64,000 nucleotides of DNA from Streptomyces sp. B21-083 (GCF_036898825.1 NZ_JARUND010000001.1:1550001-1614000), one strand, 5' to 3'; shown: positions 27,576 to 36,614, numbered from the stretch's first letter. Notes: generated by a model from the letters alone, not told the origin. Program-made: numbers and translations.

Positions 27576-27630
27576 CGGCCGCGGGTGCGTTGTGGCTGGT
27601 CGCGCAGTTCCCCGCGCCCCTTTAAAGCCC
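27576..27630. repeat. Streptomyces dispersed intergenic repeat, copy 1
   Basis: The stretch includes GCGCAGTTCCCCGCGCCCCT preceded by a GCGGGTGCG...GGCTGGTC block. I recall this sequence family between genes in many Streptomyces genomes. A second, inverted copy lies at 57942-58014. Confidence 0.65.
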
Positions 27631-27644
27631 CTGGCCGGGTCCCT

Positions 27645-28694
27645 CTACCTGAAGCCGGTCGGCATGTACTGGTCGACGTTGTTCTTGTCGACGACCGCCG
27701 AGTAGAGGGTGAGGGACGAGGGGATCTCGAACTCGGCGAGGCCGCTCACCCCCTTGCCCTGGCCCAGTGCGCGGGCCAGGTCGATCGCGGAGGCGGCCAT
27801 CGTGGGCGGGTAGAGCACGGTCGCCTTCAGGACGCCGTTGTCCTGCTTGATGGCCTGGAAGGCGGAGAGGGCGCCCGCGCCGCCGACCATCAGGAAGTCG
27901 TCGCGGCCGGCCTGTTCGATGGCCCGCAGCGCGCCCACGCCCTGGTCGTCGTCGTGGTTCCACAGGGCGTTGAACTTCGACTGTGCCTGGAGGAGTTGGG
28001 CCATCTTGGCCTGGCCGGACTCGACCGTGAACTCGGCGGCCTGGCGGGCGACCTTCTTGATGTTCGGGTAGTTCTTCAGGGCGTCGTCGAAGCCCTGGGT
28101 GCGCTGCTTGGTGAGTTCCAGGTTGTCGAGGCCCGCGAGTTCGATGACCTTGGCGTCGTCCACGTCCTTGAGCTGTTCGCCGATGTAATGGCCGGCGTTG
28201 AGGCCCATGCCGTAGTTGTCGCCGCCTATCCAACAGCGGTAAGCCTGCGGGGTGTTGAAGATCCGGTCCAGGTTGACGACGGGGATGCCGGCGCGCATCG
28301 CCTTCAGGCCGACCCGGGTGAGCGCCTTGCCGTCGGCGGGCAGGATCACCAGCACGTCGACCTTCTTGTTGATCAGCGTCTCGATCTGGCCGATCTGTGC
28401 GGCGGTGTCGTTCGAGCCCTCGGTGATCTCCAGCGTCACGTCGGAGTACTTCTTCGCCTGGCTCTTGGCGTTGTCGTTGATCGCGTTGAGCCAGCCGTGG
28501 TCGGCCTGCGGTCCGGCGAAGCCGATGGTGACGGCCTTGCCGGGGGTGTCCGCGGCGGCCGGCCGCTCGTCGTTCGCGGCGGGCTCGTCCGCCGGTTCGT
28601 TGCTGGTGCAACCGGTGAGCAGGACTACCGCCCCGACGGCGGCGGTCCCGAAGAGAAGTCCTCTGCGGCTTGTGAAAGGCGTCGGCTCTGGCAT
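27645..28694 (-). CDS. Sugar ABC transporter substrate-binding lipoprotein
   Basis: A 349-residue periplasmic-binding-type protein of the ribose/galactose class. The N-terminus carries a Tat-like SRRGLLFG and a lipobox LLTGC at about residues 26-30, so it is membrane-anchored outside the cell. Binding-fold landmarks are IGFAGPQADHGWLNAINDNA, DVLVILPADGKAL, GIPVVNLDR, ALWNHDDDQGVGAL and VGGAGALSAF. ATG 28694 directly precedes the signal. It lies 17 nt after the permease gene, as part of the three-gene importer. The ligand is probably a sugar or polyol taken on to the adjacent dehydrogenase and isomerase. Confidence 0.9.
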   Translation of the reverse strand: MPEPTPFTSRRGLLFGTAAVGAVVLLTGCTSNEPADEPAANDERPAAADTPGKAVTIGFAGPQADHGWLNAINDNAKSQAKKYSDVTLEITEGSNDTAAQIGQIETLINKKVDVLVILPADGKALTRVGLKAMRAGIPVVNLDRIFNTPQAYRCWIGGDNYGMGLNAGHYIGEQLKDVDDAKVIELAGLDNLELTKQRTQGFDDALKNYPNIKKVARQAAEFTVESGQAKMAQLLQAQSKFNALWNHDDDQGVGALRAIEQAGRDDFLMVGGAGALSAFQAIKQDNGVLKATVLYPPTMAASAIDLARALGQGKGVSGLAEFEIPSSLTLYSAVVDKNNVDQYMPTGFR

Positions 28695-28711
28695 GGCGGT
28701 GAACCCTTCCC

Positions 28712-29731
28712 TCAGGTCGTGCTTGCGGTGCGGCGCTGGACGAGCACGGCGGCGACGATGATCGCGCCCTTGGCGATCTGCTGCACATCGCTCTGCAGGT
28801 TGTTCAGGGCGAAGATGTTGGTGATCGTGGTGAAGATCAGGACACCCAGGACGGAGCCGACGATGGTGCCGCGACCCCCGCTGAGCAGGGTGCCGCCGAT
28901 GATCGCGGCGGCGATGGCGTCCAGCTCGTACAGGTTGCCGTTGGTGTTCTGGCCCGAGCCGGACAGGATGATCAGCAGGAAGGCGGCGATCCCGCAGCAC
29001 AGCCCGGACAGGAGGTAGAGGTAGAGGCGCTGTCGGCGTACGTCGATGCCGGCCAGACGGGCGGCCTCCGCGTTGCCGCCCACGGCGACGGTGCGGCGGC
29101 CGAAGGTGGTGCGGTTCAGGATCAGCCAGCCGAGAACCGTCACTACCGCGAAGACCAGCACCAGGGGCGGGATGCCGAGGATGTAGGCGTCGCGCTCGCC
29201 GAGGTCGAGGACGCTGCCGATCGTGACGATCTGTGTCGCGCCGTCGGTGATCTGGAGGGCGAGTCCGCGCGCCGAGGCCAGCATGGCGAGCGTGGCGATG
29301 AACGGGACCATCCCGCCGTACGCGATGAGCAGGCCGTTGACCAGTCCGCAGCCCACGCCGACGAGTACCGCGGTGAAGAGGATGCCCGCGAAGCCGTACT
29401 CCTGGGTGGCGACGGTGGTCGCCCACACCGAGGAGAGGGCGACGATCGCGCCGACCGACAGGTCGATACCGCCCGACATGATGACGAAGGTCATGCCGAC
29501 GGTGACAACGCCGATCACCGAGCCCTGGGTGAGGACGAGTTGGAGGTTGCGGGTGTCGAGGAACTCGTCGGGCTTGGTGATACCGCCGACGACGATCAGT
29601 GCGGCGAGGACACCGAGGAGGGAGAGGGTGCGGACGTCGGCGCGGGCCACCACGCCTCGCCAGGCCGGGCGTTGACCGGCCGCCGGGACTTTGTCGGTGG
29701 TGTCGCGCGGCGGGGACACGGGTTGCGTCAT
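28712..29731 (-). CDS. Sugar ABC transporter permease (RbsC type)
   Basis: A 339-residue integral membrane protein with about 8-10 hydrophobic helices and RbsC-family landmarks: TFVIMSGGIDLSVGAIVALSSV, FIATLAMLASARGLAL, NAEAARLAGIDVRRQRLYLY and AAIIGGTLLSGGRGTIVGSV (the EAA-like coupling and pore region). Its ATG overlaps the ATPase stop by 4 nt, so translation is coupled. It forms the channel of the importer with the neighbouring ATPase and lipoprotein. Confidence 0.92.
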   Translation of the reverse strand: MTQPVSPPRDTTDKVPAAGQRPAWRGVVARADVRTLSLLGVLAALIVVGGITKPDEFLDTRNLQLVLTQGSVIGVVTVGMTFVIMSGGIDLSVGAIVALSSVWATTVATQEYGFAGILFTAVLVGVGCGLVNGLLIAYGGMVPFIATLAMLASARGLALQITDGATQIVTIGSVLDLGERDAYILGIPPLVLVFAVVTVLGWLILNRTTFGRRTVAVGGNAEAARLAGIDVRRQRLYLYLLSGLCCGIAAFLLIILSGSGQNTNGNLYELDAIAAAIIGGTLLSGGRGTIVGSVLGVLIFTTITNIFALNNLQSDVQQIAKGAIIVAAVLVQRRTASTT

Positions 29732-31320
29732 GACGCGGGGCCCCTTTCACCGGCTGCGGAGCTGCCGGTCGCAGAGCTGCCGGCCGCGGAACTTGTGCTG
29801 GCCACGGGGGCTCCTTCCATCACGAGGTCGAGCACTCGGTGTTCGTCGAGTTCGCGGGCGGGTGCCGTGTGGACGACCCGGCCCTCGCGCAGGACCAGGA
29901 CACGGTCGGCGAGGCCGAGCACCTCGGGCACTTCACTGGAGACCAGCAGGACGGCGAGGCCCTCGTCGGCGAGGCGGCGGATGACCGCGTACAGCTCGGC
30001 GCGGGCGCCGACGTCGACGCCCCGGGTCGGTTCGTCGAGCAGCAGGACCCGGCAGCCGCGCAGCAGCCAGCGGGCGAGGACCGCCTTCTGCTGGTTGCCG
30101 CCGGAGAGGGTGCGCACGGGTACGGAGGGGTTGTCGGGCCGTAGCGACAGCTCGCGGGTGGCGGCGCGGGCGGCGCCCAGTTCGGCGCGCCGGTCGATCC
30201 AACCTCCGTGTGCGAAGCGGGACATGGAGGAGACCGACACGTTGCGGGTGACGGACTCCAGCATCAGGAGGGCTTGTGCCTTGCGTTCCTCGGGGGCGAG
30301 CCCGAGTCCGGCGCGCACTGCGGCCCGTACGCTGCCTGGCCTCAACGCCCGTCCGTCGACGAGCACTTGACCGGCGGTCGGTTTGCGGGCGCCGTAGATC
30401 GTCTCCAGGATCTCCGAGCGTCCCGACCCGACCAGTCCGGCGAGGCCGACGATCTCGCCGGGCCGCACGGTGAGGTCGACGGGCGCGAACTCGCCGTCCC
30501 TGGCGAGCCCCTGAACTTCGAGGACCGGCGGGCCGGCCGCGTCCGCCGGTGTCGTGGGGCGTTCCGGGAAGACGTACTCGACGTTGCGGCCCGTCATCAG
30601 GGCGACGACCTCGCGGGTCGGCGTGGACTTCGCGGGGAGTCCGCCCGCCACCGCCCGGCCGTCCTTGAGGACGGTCACGCGGTCGCCGATGCGGCGGATC
30701 TCCTCCAGGCGGTGCGAGATGTAGACGACGGCGACCCCGGCGGCGGTCAGGTCGCCGACGATCCGGAAGAGGTTGTCGACCTCCTCCGGGTCGAGTGCGG
30801 CGGACGGCTCATCCATGACGATCAGCCGTACGTCGTGGGAGAGCGCCCGCGCCATCGACACGATCTGCTGCTGCGCCGCCGACAACTCCCCGACCAGGCG
30901 CCCGGGATCGACCTCCGGATGACCGAGTCGCTTGAGCAGAGCCGCTGTCGATGTCTTCGCCGTCTTTCCTCGTACGACGAAGCCGGCGGTCGTGGGTTCA
31001 TGGCCGAGGTGGACGTTCTCGGCCACCGACAGGCCCTCCACCAGGTCGAGTTCCTGGTAGATGGTGGCGATGCCGAGGCGCATGGCCGCGATGGGTGAGC
31101 GCAGGGTTACCGGCTCGCCGCGCCAGTTGATGGTGCCGCCGTCGGGCTGGTGGGCGCCGGCCAGGACCTTGATGAGGGTGGACTTGCCCGCGCCGTTCTG
31201 GCCGAGCAGACAGTGCACTTCGCCGGCCTGGACGTCGAGGTCGACGCCGTCGAGGGCCCGGACTCCGGGGAACGACTTGGTGATGCCGGACATGCTGAGC
31301 AGCGGTGGTTCTGGTGCCAT
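29728..31320 (-). CDS. Sugar ABC transporter ATPase (RbsA/MglA type, two cassettes)
   Basis: A 530-residue double nucleotide-binding protein. The first cassette has Walker A GQNGAGKST, a degenerate signature LSAAQQQ and Walker B LIVMDEPSAALD; the second has a Walker A-like GLVGSGRSE, signature LSGGNQQKAVLARW and Walker B VLLLDEPTRGVD. This layout is standard for ribose/galactose-class importers. It is the first importer gene after the ROK regulator, 129 nt away. The Ser/Ala-rich last 25 residues (SSAAGSSATGSSAAG) are low complexity. Confidence 0.92.
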   Translation of the reverse strand: MAPEPPLLSMSGITKSFPGVRALDGVDLDVQAGEVHCLLGQNGAGKSTLIKVLAGAHQPDGGTINWRGEPVTLRSPIAAMRLGIATIYQELDLVEGLSVAENVHLGHEPTTAGFVVRGKTAKTSTAALLKRLGHPEVDPGRLVGELSAAQQQIVSMARALSHDVRLIVMDEPSAALDPEEVDNLFRIVGDLTAAGVAVVYISHRLEEIRRIGDRVTVLKDGRAVAGGLPAKSTPTREVVALMTGRNVEYVFPERPTTPADAAGPPVLEVQGLARDGEFAPVDLTVRPGEIVGLAGLVGSGRSEILETIYGARKPTAGQVLVDGRALRPGSVRAAVRAGLGLAPEERKAQALLMLESVTRNVSVSSMSRFAHGGWIDRRAELGAARAATRELSLRPDNPSVPVRTLSGGNQQKAVLARWLLRGCRVLLLDEPTRGVDVGARAELYAVIRRLADEGLAVLLVSSEVPEVLGLADRVLVLREGRVVHTAPARELDEHRVLDLVMEGAPVASTSSAAGSSATGSSAAGERGPAS

Positions 31321-31449
31321 GACGGTTCCCCTTGGCGGGCGTGCGGGCCGGTTGCAGGGTGGATCGCTTGCTGGGCAGGCGTTTTCAGGCAGGGCAGAGC
31401 AGGGCGCTGTGCTGGTGGGTGCGTCGGGTGACGTGGGTACGGAGTCGGC

Positions 31450-32631
31450 TTACGCGGGTGAGAACAGGTGGTCGCTGATGAGCCGGGCGGCGCCGATGAC
31501 TCCGGCGGTGGGGCCCAACTCCCCCAGGACGATGGGCAGGTTGCCGGTCGCCAGGGGCAGCGACTGGCGGTAGACCTGGGTACGGATCGCGGCGAGCAGG
31601 GTGTGGCCGAGGCCGGTCACCCCGCCGCCGATCACCACCAGGCCGGGGTTGAAGAAGCTGACGAGACCGGCGATGACCTGGCCGGTGCGGTTGCCGCCCT
31701 CGCGGATCAGGTCGAGCGAGGTGGCGTCCCCGGCGGCAGCGGCGGCGGCGACGTCGACGGCGCTGAGGGTGCCGCTCGCCTCCCACCGGGCGGCGAGTTC
31801 CACCGAAAGTCCTTGCTGGGCCGCCTCTTTGGCGTCGCGGGCGAGAGCGGCGCCGCTGAAGTGGGCTTCCAGGCAGCCCCGGTTGCCGCAGGCGCACGGG
31901 CGCCCGTCGGGCACTGCCTGGATGTGCCCGATGTCGCCCGCGCTGCCCGTCACTCCACGGTGGACCTCACCGCCGACGACGATGCCGCAACCGATTCCGG
32001 TGCCGATCTTGACGCAGAGGAAGTCGCCCACGGAGCGGGCGACGCCCGCGTGCTGCTCCCCCATCGCCATCAGGTTCACGTCGTTGTCGACCATCACCGG
32101 ACAGCCCAGTTCCTGGCTGAGCGCCTCCCGTACGGGGAAGCCGTCCCAGCCGGGCATGATCGGCGGGGCGACCGGTACGCCCTCGGGGAAACGGACCGGG
32201 CCCGGGACGCCGATGCCGGCGCCGTCGAACCCCTCCGCGAGCCCGGACGCCTTCAACTTGGCGGCCATGGACAGGACTTGCTCGAAGACCGCGACCGGGC
32301 CCTCGCGTACGTCCATGGGCTGGTTGAGGTGTCCCAGTACCTCCAGTTCGGCGTTGGTGACCGCGATGTCGATCGAGGTCGCGCCGATGTCGACGCCGAG
32401 GAAGCGCAGGGCGGGGGCGAGCCGGATGTTGTGGGAGCGGCGGCCACCTCGGGAGGCGGCGAGTCCGTCGGCCACGATCAGGCCCGTCTCCAGGAGGCGG
32501 TCCACCTCCACGGCCAGCTTGGACCGTGACAGGTCGACCTGATCCCCGAGCTGGGCCCGGGAGTTGGGCCCACCGTCACGCAGCAGCCGTAGCAGTCGGG
32601 CCTGGTGGGAGTTCGCGGGTCGTGCAGTCAT
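31450..32631 (-). CDS. ROK-family transcriptional regulator
   Basis: A 393-residue protein with an N-terminal winged helix (ARLLRLLRDGGPNSRAQLGDQV, LSRSKLAVEVDRLLETGLI) and a ROK sugar-kinase-like domain (LGVDIGATSIDIAVT, VPGPVRFPEG, VDNDVNLMAMGE, KIGTGIGCGIV). The zinc-binding CACGNRGCLE is intact. It most likely represses the adjacent sugar importer until the sugar binds. I prefer ATG 32631; a GTG at 32640 adds three residues (MRR) but sits only 3 nt from the AGGGG. Confidence 0.9.
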   Translation of the reverse strand: MTARPANSHQARLLRLLRDGGPNSRAQLGDQVDLSRSKLAVEVDRLLETGLIVADGLAASRGGRRSHNIRLAPALRFLGVDIGATSIDIAVTNAELEVLGHLNQPMDVREGPVAVFEQVLSMAAKLKASGLAEGFDGAGIGVPGPVRFPEGVPVAPPIMPGWDGFPVREALSQELGCPVMVDNDVNLMAMGEQHAGVARSVGDFLCVKIGTGIGCGIVVGGEVHRGVTGSAGDIGHIQAVPDGRPCACGNRGCLEAHFSGAALARDAKEAAQQGLSVELAARWEASGTLSAVDVAAAAAAGDATSLDLIREGGNRTGQVIAGLVSFFNPGLVVIGGGVTGLGHTLLAAIRTQVYRQSLPLATGNLPIVLGELGPTAGVIGAARLISDHLFSPA

Positions 32632-32841
32632 ACGTCTCACAAGCCCCTCCCAGCCTGGTCAGGCACCAACCTGCCACGATTTCCGGCCACTTCGCCGGGC
32701 TTTCGAGTGGAACGTAGCAGCGACTGCCGGGGCTGGGAAGAAGTTGAGCACAGATTGAGGCTGACTTCTTCCATTGAGAGGACAAAGAAGGGGGCGTCGC
32801 GAGTACCCGTGGAACGACTTCCGGAGCCGGAGCCGGAACTG

Positions 32842-33798
32842 TCACGGGCAGCGGACGACCTGCCCGGCGTACGAGAGGTTGCCGCCGAAGCCGAACAGGA
32901 GGACGGGGTCGCCGGTGGAGATCTCGCCGCGCTCGACCAGTTTGGAGAAGGCCAGCGGGATGCTGGCGGCCGAGGTGTTGCCGGACTCGACGACATCGCG
33001 GGCCACGACGGCGTTCACCGCGCCGATCTTCGCCGCCAGCGGCTCGATGATGCGCAGGTTGGCCTGGTGCAGGACGACGGCTGCGAGGTCCTCGGGGGCG
33101 AGACCGGCGCGCTCACAGGCCTGGCGGGCGATGCGCGGCAGCTGGGTGGTGGCCCAGCGGTAGACGCTCTGCCCCTCCTGTGCGAACACGGGGGGCGTGC
33201 CCTCGATCCGTACCGCGTGACCCATCTCGGGCACCGAGCCCCACAGCACGGGCCCGATCCCGGCGGGTGCGTCCGCGGCGGCGGGCGGGCAGGCCTCGAC
33301 GACGGCGGCGCCCGCTCCGTCCCCGACGAGCACGCAGGTCGTGCGGTCGGTCCAGTCCGTCACCGCGGACATCTTGTCGGCGCCGATGACCAGGGCCCGT
33401 ACCGATCCGCCGGCCCGGACGGCGTGGTCGGCCGTGGCCAGGGCGTGGGTGAAGCCTGCGCACACCACGTTGAGGTCCATCGTGGCCGCCGAGGGGATGC
33501 CGAGGCGGTTCGCGACCCGGGCGGCCATGTTCGGGGAGCGGTCGACGGCGGTCGAGGTGGCGACGAGGACGAGGTCGATCTCGCTCGCGGCCAGGCCCGC
33601 CGCGGCGAGCGCCTTGGCGGCGGCGTGCGCGGCCAGCTCGTCCACGGGCTCGTCGGGCCCGGCGATGTGGCGCGTACGGATGCCCACCCGGCTTCTGATC
33701 CACTCGTCGTTGGTGTCGACCAGGCCCGCCAGGTCCTCGTTCGTGAGTACCTTGGCGGGCTGGTAGTGACCGACGGCGGCGATGCGCGAGCCGTTCAT
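32842..33798 (-). CDS. Beta-ketoacyl-ACP synthase III family protein (FabH-like)
   Basis: A 318-residue thiolase-fold enzyme with an intact Cys113-His244-Asn274 triad (NVVCAGFTHAL, VVLHQANLRI, ESGNTSAASIP) and the FabH start RIAAVGHYQPAKVLTNEDLA. FabH condenses an acyl-CoA with malonyl-ACP to start fatty acid synthesis. No acyl carrier protein, FabD or FabF gene is next to it, so this is a stand-alone paralogue, perhaps acyl-CoA specific or part of secondary metabolism. ATG 33798 has AAGGGG upstream. Confidence 0.9.
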   Translation of the reverse strand: MNGSRIAAVGHYQPAKVLTNEDLAGLVDTNDEWIRSRVGIRTRHIAGPDEPVDELAAHAAAKALAAAGLAASEIDLVLVATSTAVDRSPNMAARVANRLGIPSAATMDLNVVCAGFTHALATADHAVRAGGSVRALVIGADKMSAVTDWTDRTTCVLVGDGAGAAVVEACPPAAADAPAGIGPVLWGSVPEMGHAVRIEGTPPVFAQEGQSVYRWATTQLPRIARQACERAGLAPEDLAAVVLHQANLRIIEPLAAKIGAVNAVVARDVVESGNTSAASIPLAFSKLVERGEISTGDPVLLFGFGGNLSYAGQVVRCP

Positions 33799-33937
33799 GG
33801 GTGGGTCCCCTTTGCTGCTTTGCGGTAGCGGGATCCTCCAGTCTGATCAGTGACTCACCAGTACGACGGCACGCGATGCCACAGGATTAACGCGGCCGGG
33901 TTGTCGGCTTCCATCAGCCTCCCCTGTGACCGAACAC

Positions 33938-34084
33938 CTACCCTGTGAACAGCTGTGTCGCCTTCTGTACCAGTTCGTAGATGCCGTAACAGGGCGGCAG
34001 CCCCACCCACAGCCAGGCGAAGGCGATCAGGGGACGGCGGTCGGGCGGGCCCGCGGTCTCAGACGGACTGCTCTCGCTGGACAT
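33938..34084 (-). CDS. MFS transporter small subunit (48 residues)
   Basis: ATG 34084 opens a 48-residue ORF: MSSESSPSETAGPPDRRPLI, then AFAWLWVGLPPCYGIYELVQ and KATQLFTG. A single hydrophobic helix (about residues 19-36) follows a polar N-terminus. It overlaps the 3' end of the OFA transporter by 26 nt in another frame, a spacing typical of the small proteins annotated as MFS transporter small subunits beside OFA transporters. It is too short for routine gene calling. The role is presumably assembly or stability of the partner transporter. Confidence 0.75.
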   Translation of the reverse strand: MSSESSPSETAGPPDRRPLIAFAWLWVGLPPCYGIYELVQKATQLFTG

Positions 34085-35393
34085 CGGCGGCCTCCTTCGG
34101 CGCGGGCATGTGGTGGCGGGGATGGACGGGGCGGACGAGTTCGTTGGCGACGAAGCCGACGGCGAGCAGTCCGATCATGATGGCGAACGATGTCCCGTAG
34201 AGGGCCGAGCCGTGTTTGCCTGCCTCCTCCTGGCGGTCGGCGATCCAGTTGACGATCAACGGGCCGAGGACCCCGGCCGTGGACCAGGCGGTGAGCAGCC
34301 GTCCGTGGATCGCGCCGACCTGGTAGGTCCCGAAGAGGTCCTTCAGATAGGCGGGGATGGTGGCGAAACCGCCGCCGTAGAAGGAGAGGATCACCAGGGC
34401 GCACAGGATGAACAGCGGCTTGGAGGAGTCTCCGAACCAGGCTATCGACGCGTACATCAGTGCCCCGACGCCGAGGTAGACGCGGTAGATGTTCTTGCGG
34501 CCGATCAGGTCGGAGGTGGACGACCAGCCGATCCGGCCCGCCATGTTGGCCGCCGAGAGCAGCGCGACGAAACCGGCCGCCGCCGACACCGAGACCGGTG
34601 TGGAGCTGTCCGCGAAGAAGTCCTTGATCATCGGCGCGGCCTTCTCCAGGATGCCGATGCCCGCGGTCACGTTCATACAGAGGATGACCCACAGACACCA
34701 GAACTGCGGGGTCCGCACGGCGCTGCGCGCGGAGACCTGGACGCCCGTGAGGGCGCTCGGCCCGTTCGACCCGCCGGCGGCGGGCTGCGCACCGCGCGGC
34801 ACCCGGACCAGGAGCACTCCGAGCGACATGAACGCGGCGTACGCCAGTCCGTGCACGAGGAAGGCGAGCGCGATCCCGGAGCTGTCGGAGCCGAACGACT
34901 CCAGCATCTGCGCCGACCACGGCGAGGCGATGAGCGCGCCGCCGCCGAAGCCCATGATCGCGATGCCGGTGGCCATGCCGGGCCGGTCGGGGAACCACTT
35001 GATGAGGGTGGAGACGGGCGAGATGTAGCCGATGCCCAGGCCGATGCCGCCGACGAAGCCGTAGCCGAAGACGATCAGCCAGTACTGCTCGGTGGCGGCG
35101 CCGAGTGAGGCGAGGAGGAAGCCGGAGGAGAAGCAGACCAGGGCGACGGTCATGGCCCAGCGCGGCCCGTTGCGCTCGACGAGGGTGCCGCCGAACGCGG
35201 CGGACAGGCCGAGCATCACTATGCCGAGCTGGAAGGGCAGCGCGCTCTGTGTGCCGCTGAGGCCGAGCGCGGATTCCAGCGGCGGCTTGAACACACTCCA
35301 GGCGTAGGCCTGACCGATGGAGAGGTGGACCGAGAGGGCGGCCGGCGGGACGAGCCAGCGGCTCCAGCCGGGCGGTGCGACGGGGGGACTCAT
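34059..35393 (-). CDS. OFA-family MFS transporter beside fdhD
   Basis: A 444-residue, 12-helix membrane protein of the oxalate/formate antiporter family, but clearly distinct from the 11.5-14.3 kb pair: HLSIGQAYAWSVFKPPLESAL, YGFVGGIGLGIGYISPVSTL with IKWFPDRPGMATGIAIMGFG, and GRIGWSSTSDLIGRKNIY. OFA proteins exchange or take up oxalate and formate. ATG 35393 is the first Met before the first helix, with a weak ribosome-binding site. It is divergent from fdhD across a palindrome and is followed by the overlapping small-subunit gene, tying it to formate metabolism. Confidence 0.9.
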   Translation of the reverse strand: MSPPVAPPGWSRWLVPPAALSVHLSIGQAYAWSVFKPPLESALGLSGTQSALPFQLGIVMLGLSAAFGGTLVERNGPRWAMTVALVCFSSGFLLASLGAATEQYWLIVFGYGFVGGIGLGIGYISPVSTLIKWFPDRPGMATGIAIMGFGGGALIASPWSAQMLESFGSDSSGIALAFLVHGLAYAAFMSLGVLLVRVPRGAQPAAGGSNGPSALTGVQVSARSAVRTPQFWCLWVILCMNVTAGIGILEKAAPMIKDFFADSSTPVSVSAAAGFVALLSAANMAGRIGWSSTSDLIGRKNIYRVYLGVGALMYASIAWFGDSSKPLFILCALVILSFYGGGFATIPAYLKDLFGTYQVGAIHGRLLTAWSTAGVLGPLIVNWIADRQEEAGKHGSALYGTSFAIMIGLLAVGFVANELVRPVHPRHHMPAPKEAADVQREQSV

Positions 35394-35617
35394 GATCCCG
35401 GACGATAGGAACCGGCCGCACGGTTGGGAAGGCGGCCGGTCGAACTCGCCGACCGTATGCGGTGAACGGTATCCGCCCTGCGCCGAACGGTCGTTCGGAC
35501 CGGGCGAACGGTCTCCCCGGTCACCCGGAGCACCCCTTCCCGGCCACCGCCTCTCCGCTCCCCGGCCACCGGCGCCGCCCCCGACCCGTGTCGCGCCTCT
35601 TGCCGACCCCGACTTCC

Positions 35618-35633
35618 ATACTGTAGACAATAT
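35618..35633. promoter_or_regulatory. Palindrome between the OFA transporter and fdhD
   Basis: ATACTGTAGACAATAT reads ATA-x-TGT-xx-ACA-x-TAT symmetrically, and contains the CTGTA half-site seen in the two other candidate GntR/FCD operators of the window. It is placed 124 nt before fdhD and 224 nt before the divergent transporter gene. Confidence 0.5.
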
Positions 35634-35756
35634 GTCGTCAACCGGTTCCCTCCTGTCGGCGGAACTCCACGGACCGCGGCGCCATCTCGCGCGTGCAGGA
35701 CAATGAGAACGAGAAGGTCACCTACCAGCAGGCACAGAACCGGGGCTGATCAGGAC

Positions 35757-36614
35757 ATGGGACGAGTCACCGAACGGCGCAGGGTGATCCGGATCCGGGA
35801 CGGGGCGGTCTCCACCCGGCCGGACACGCTCGTCGCCGAGGAACCCATGGAGATCCGGCTGAACGGCAAGCCGATCGCCATCACCATGCGGACGCCGGGC
35901 GACGACTTCGCGCTCGCCGCCGGCTTCCTGGTGAGCGAGGGCGTGCTCGCCGAGCGGCGCGATCTCCAGAACATCGTGTACTGCGCGGGGGCCACCACGG
36001 ACGGCTCGAACACGTACAACGTGGTGGATGTACGGACGGCTCCGGACGTGGTGCTACCCGACATCACACTGGAGCGGAACGTGTACACGACGTCCTCGTG
36101 CGGCCTGTGCGGAAAGGCCAGCCTGGACGCCGTCCGTACGACGGCACGCTGGGCGATCGACGACGGCGCCGACGCTCCCCCGGTCCGGCTGACGCCCGAG
36201 CTGCTCGCGAGCCTCCCCGACCGGCTCCGCGCCTCCCAACGGGTGTTCGACCGGACCGGAGGGCTGCACGCGGCGGCCCTGTTCACGGAGGAGGGCGAGC
36301 TGCTCGACATCCGTGAGGACGTGGGCCGGCACAACGCGGTCGACAAACTGGTCGGCCGGGCGCTGCAGAACGGCGACCTGCCGCTGTCCCGCGTGATCCT
36401 GCTGGTCTCCGGCCGAGCGTCGTTCGAACTGGCGCAGAAGGCGGTCATGGCCGGGATTCCGGTGCTGGCGGCCGTCTCGGCGCCCTCGTCGCTCGCCGTC
36501 GACCTGGCGGCCGAGTCGGGGCTGACCCTGGTGGGGTTCCTCCGGGGCAGCAACATGAACGTGTACGCGGGCGAGGACCGTATCGCTCTGCAGGCCGCGG
36601 CCTCCCAGGGCTGA
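35757..36614 (+). CDS. fdhD: Formate dehydrogenase accessory sulfurtransferase FdhD
   Basis: A 285-residue protein that delivers sulfur to the molybdenum cofactor of formate dehydrogenase, a step the fdsA product needs for activity. The sulfur-transfer CxxC is in TSSCGLCGKASLD. Other landmarks are PMEIRLNGKPIAITMRTPGD, VREDVGRHNA-type LDIREDVGRHNAVDKLVG, and LLVSGRASFELAQKAVMAG. I chose ATG 35757 (MGRVTERRRV); an upstream ATG at 35703 adds 18 unconserved residues. It stands 30 kb from its presumed client operon. Confidence 0.93.
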   Translation: MGRVTERRRVIRIRDGAVSTRPDTLVAEEPMEIRLNGKPIAITMRTPGDDFALAAGFLVSEGVLAERRDLQNIVYCAGATTDGSNTYNVVDVRTAPDVVLPDITLERNVYTTSSCGLCGKASLDAVRTTARWAIDDGADAPPVRLTPELLASLPDRLRASQRVFDRTGGLHAAALFTEEGELLDIREDVGRHNAVDKLVGRALQNGDLPLSRVILLVSGRASFELAQKAVMAGIPVLAAVSAPSSLAVDLAAESGLTLVGFLRGSNMNVYAGEDRIALQAAASQG

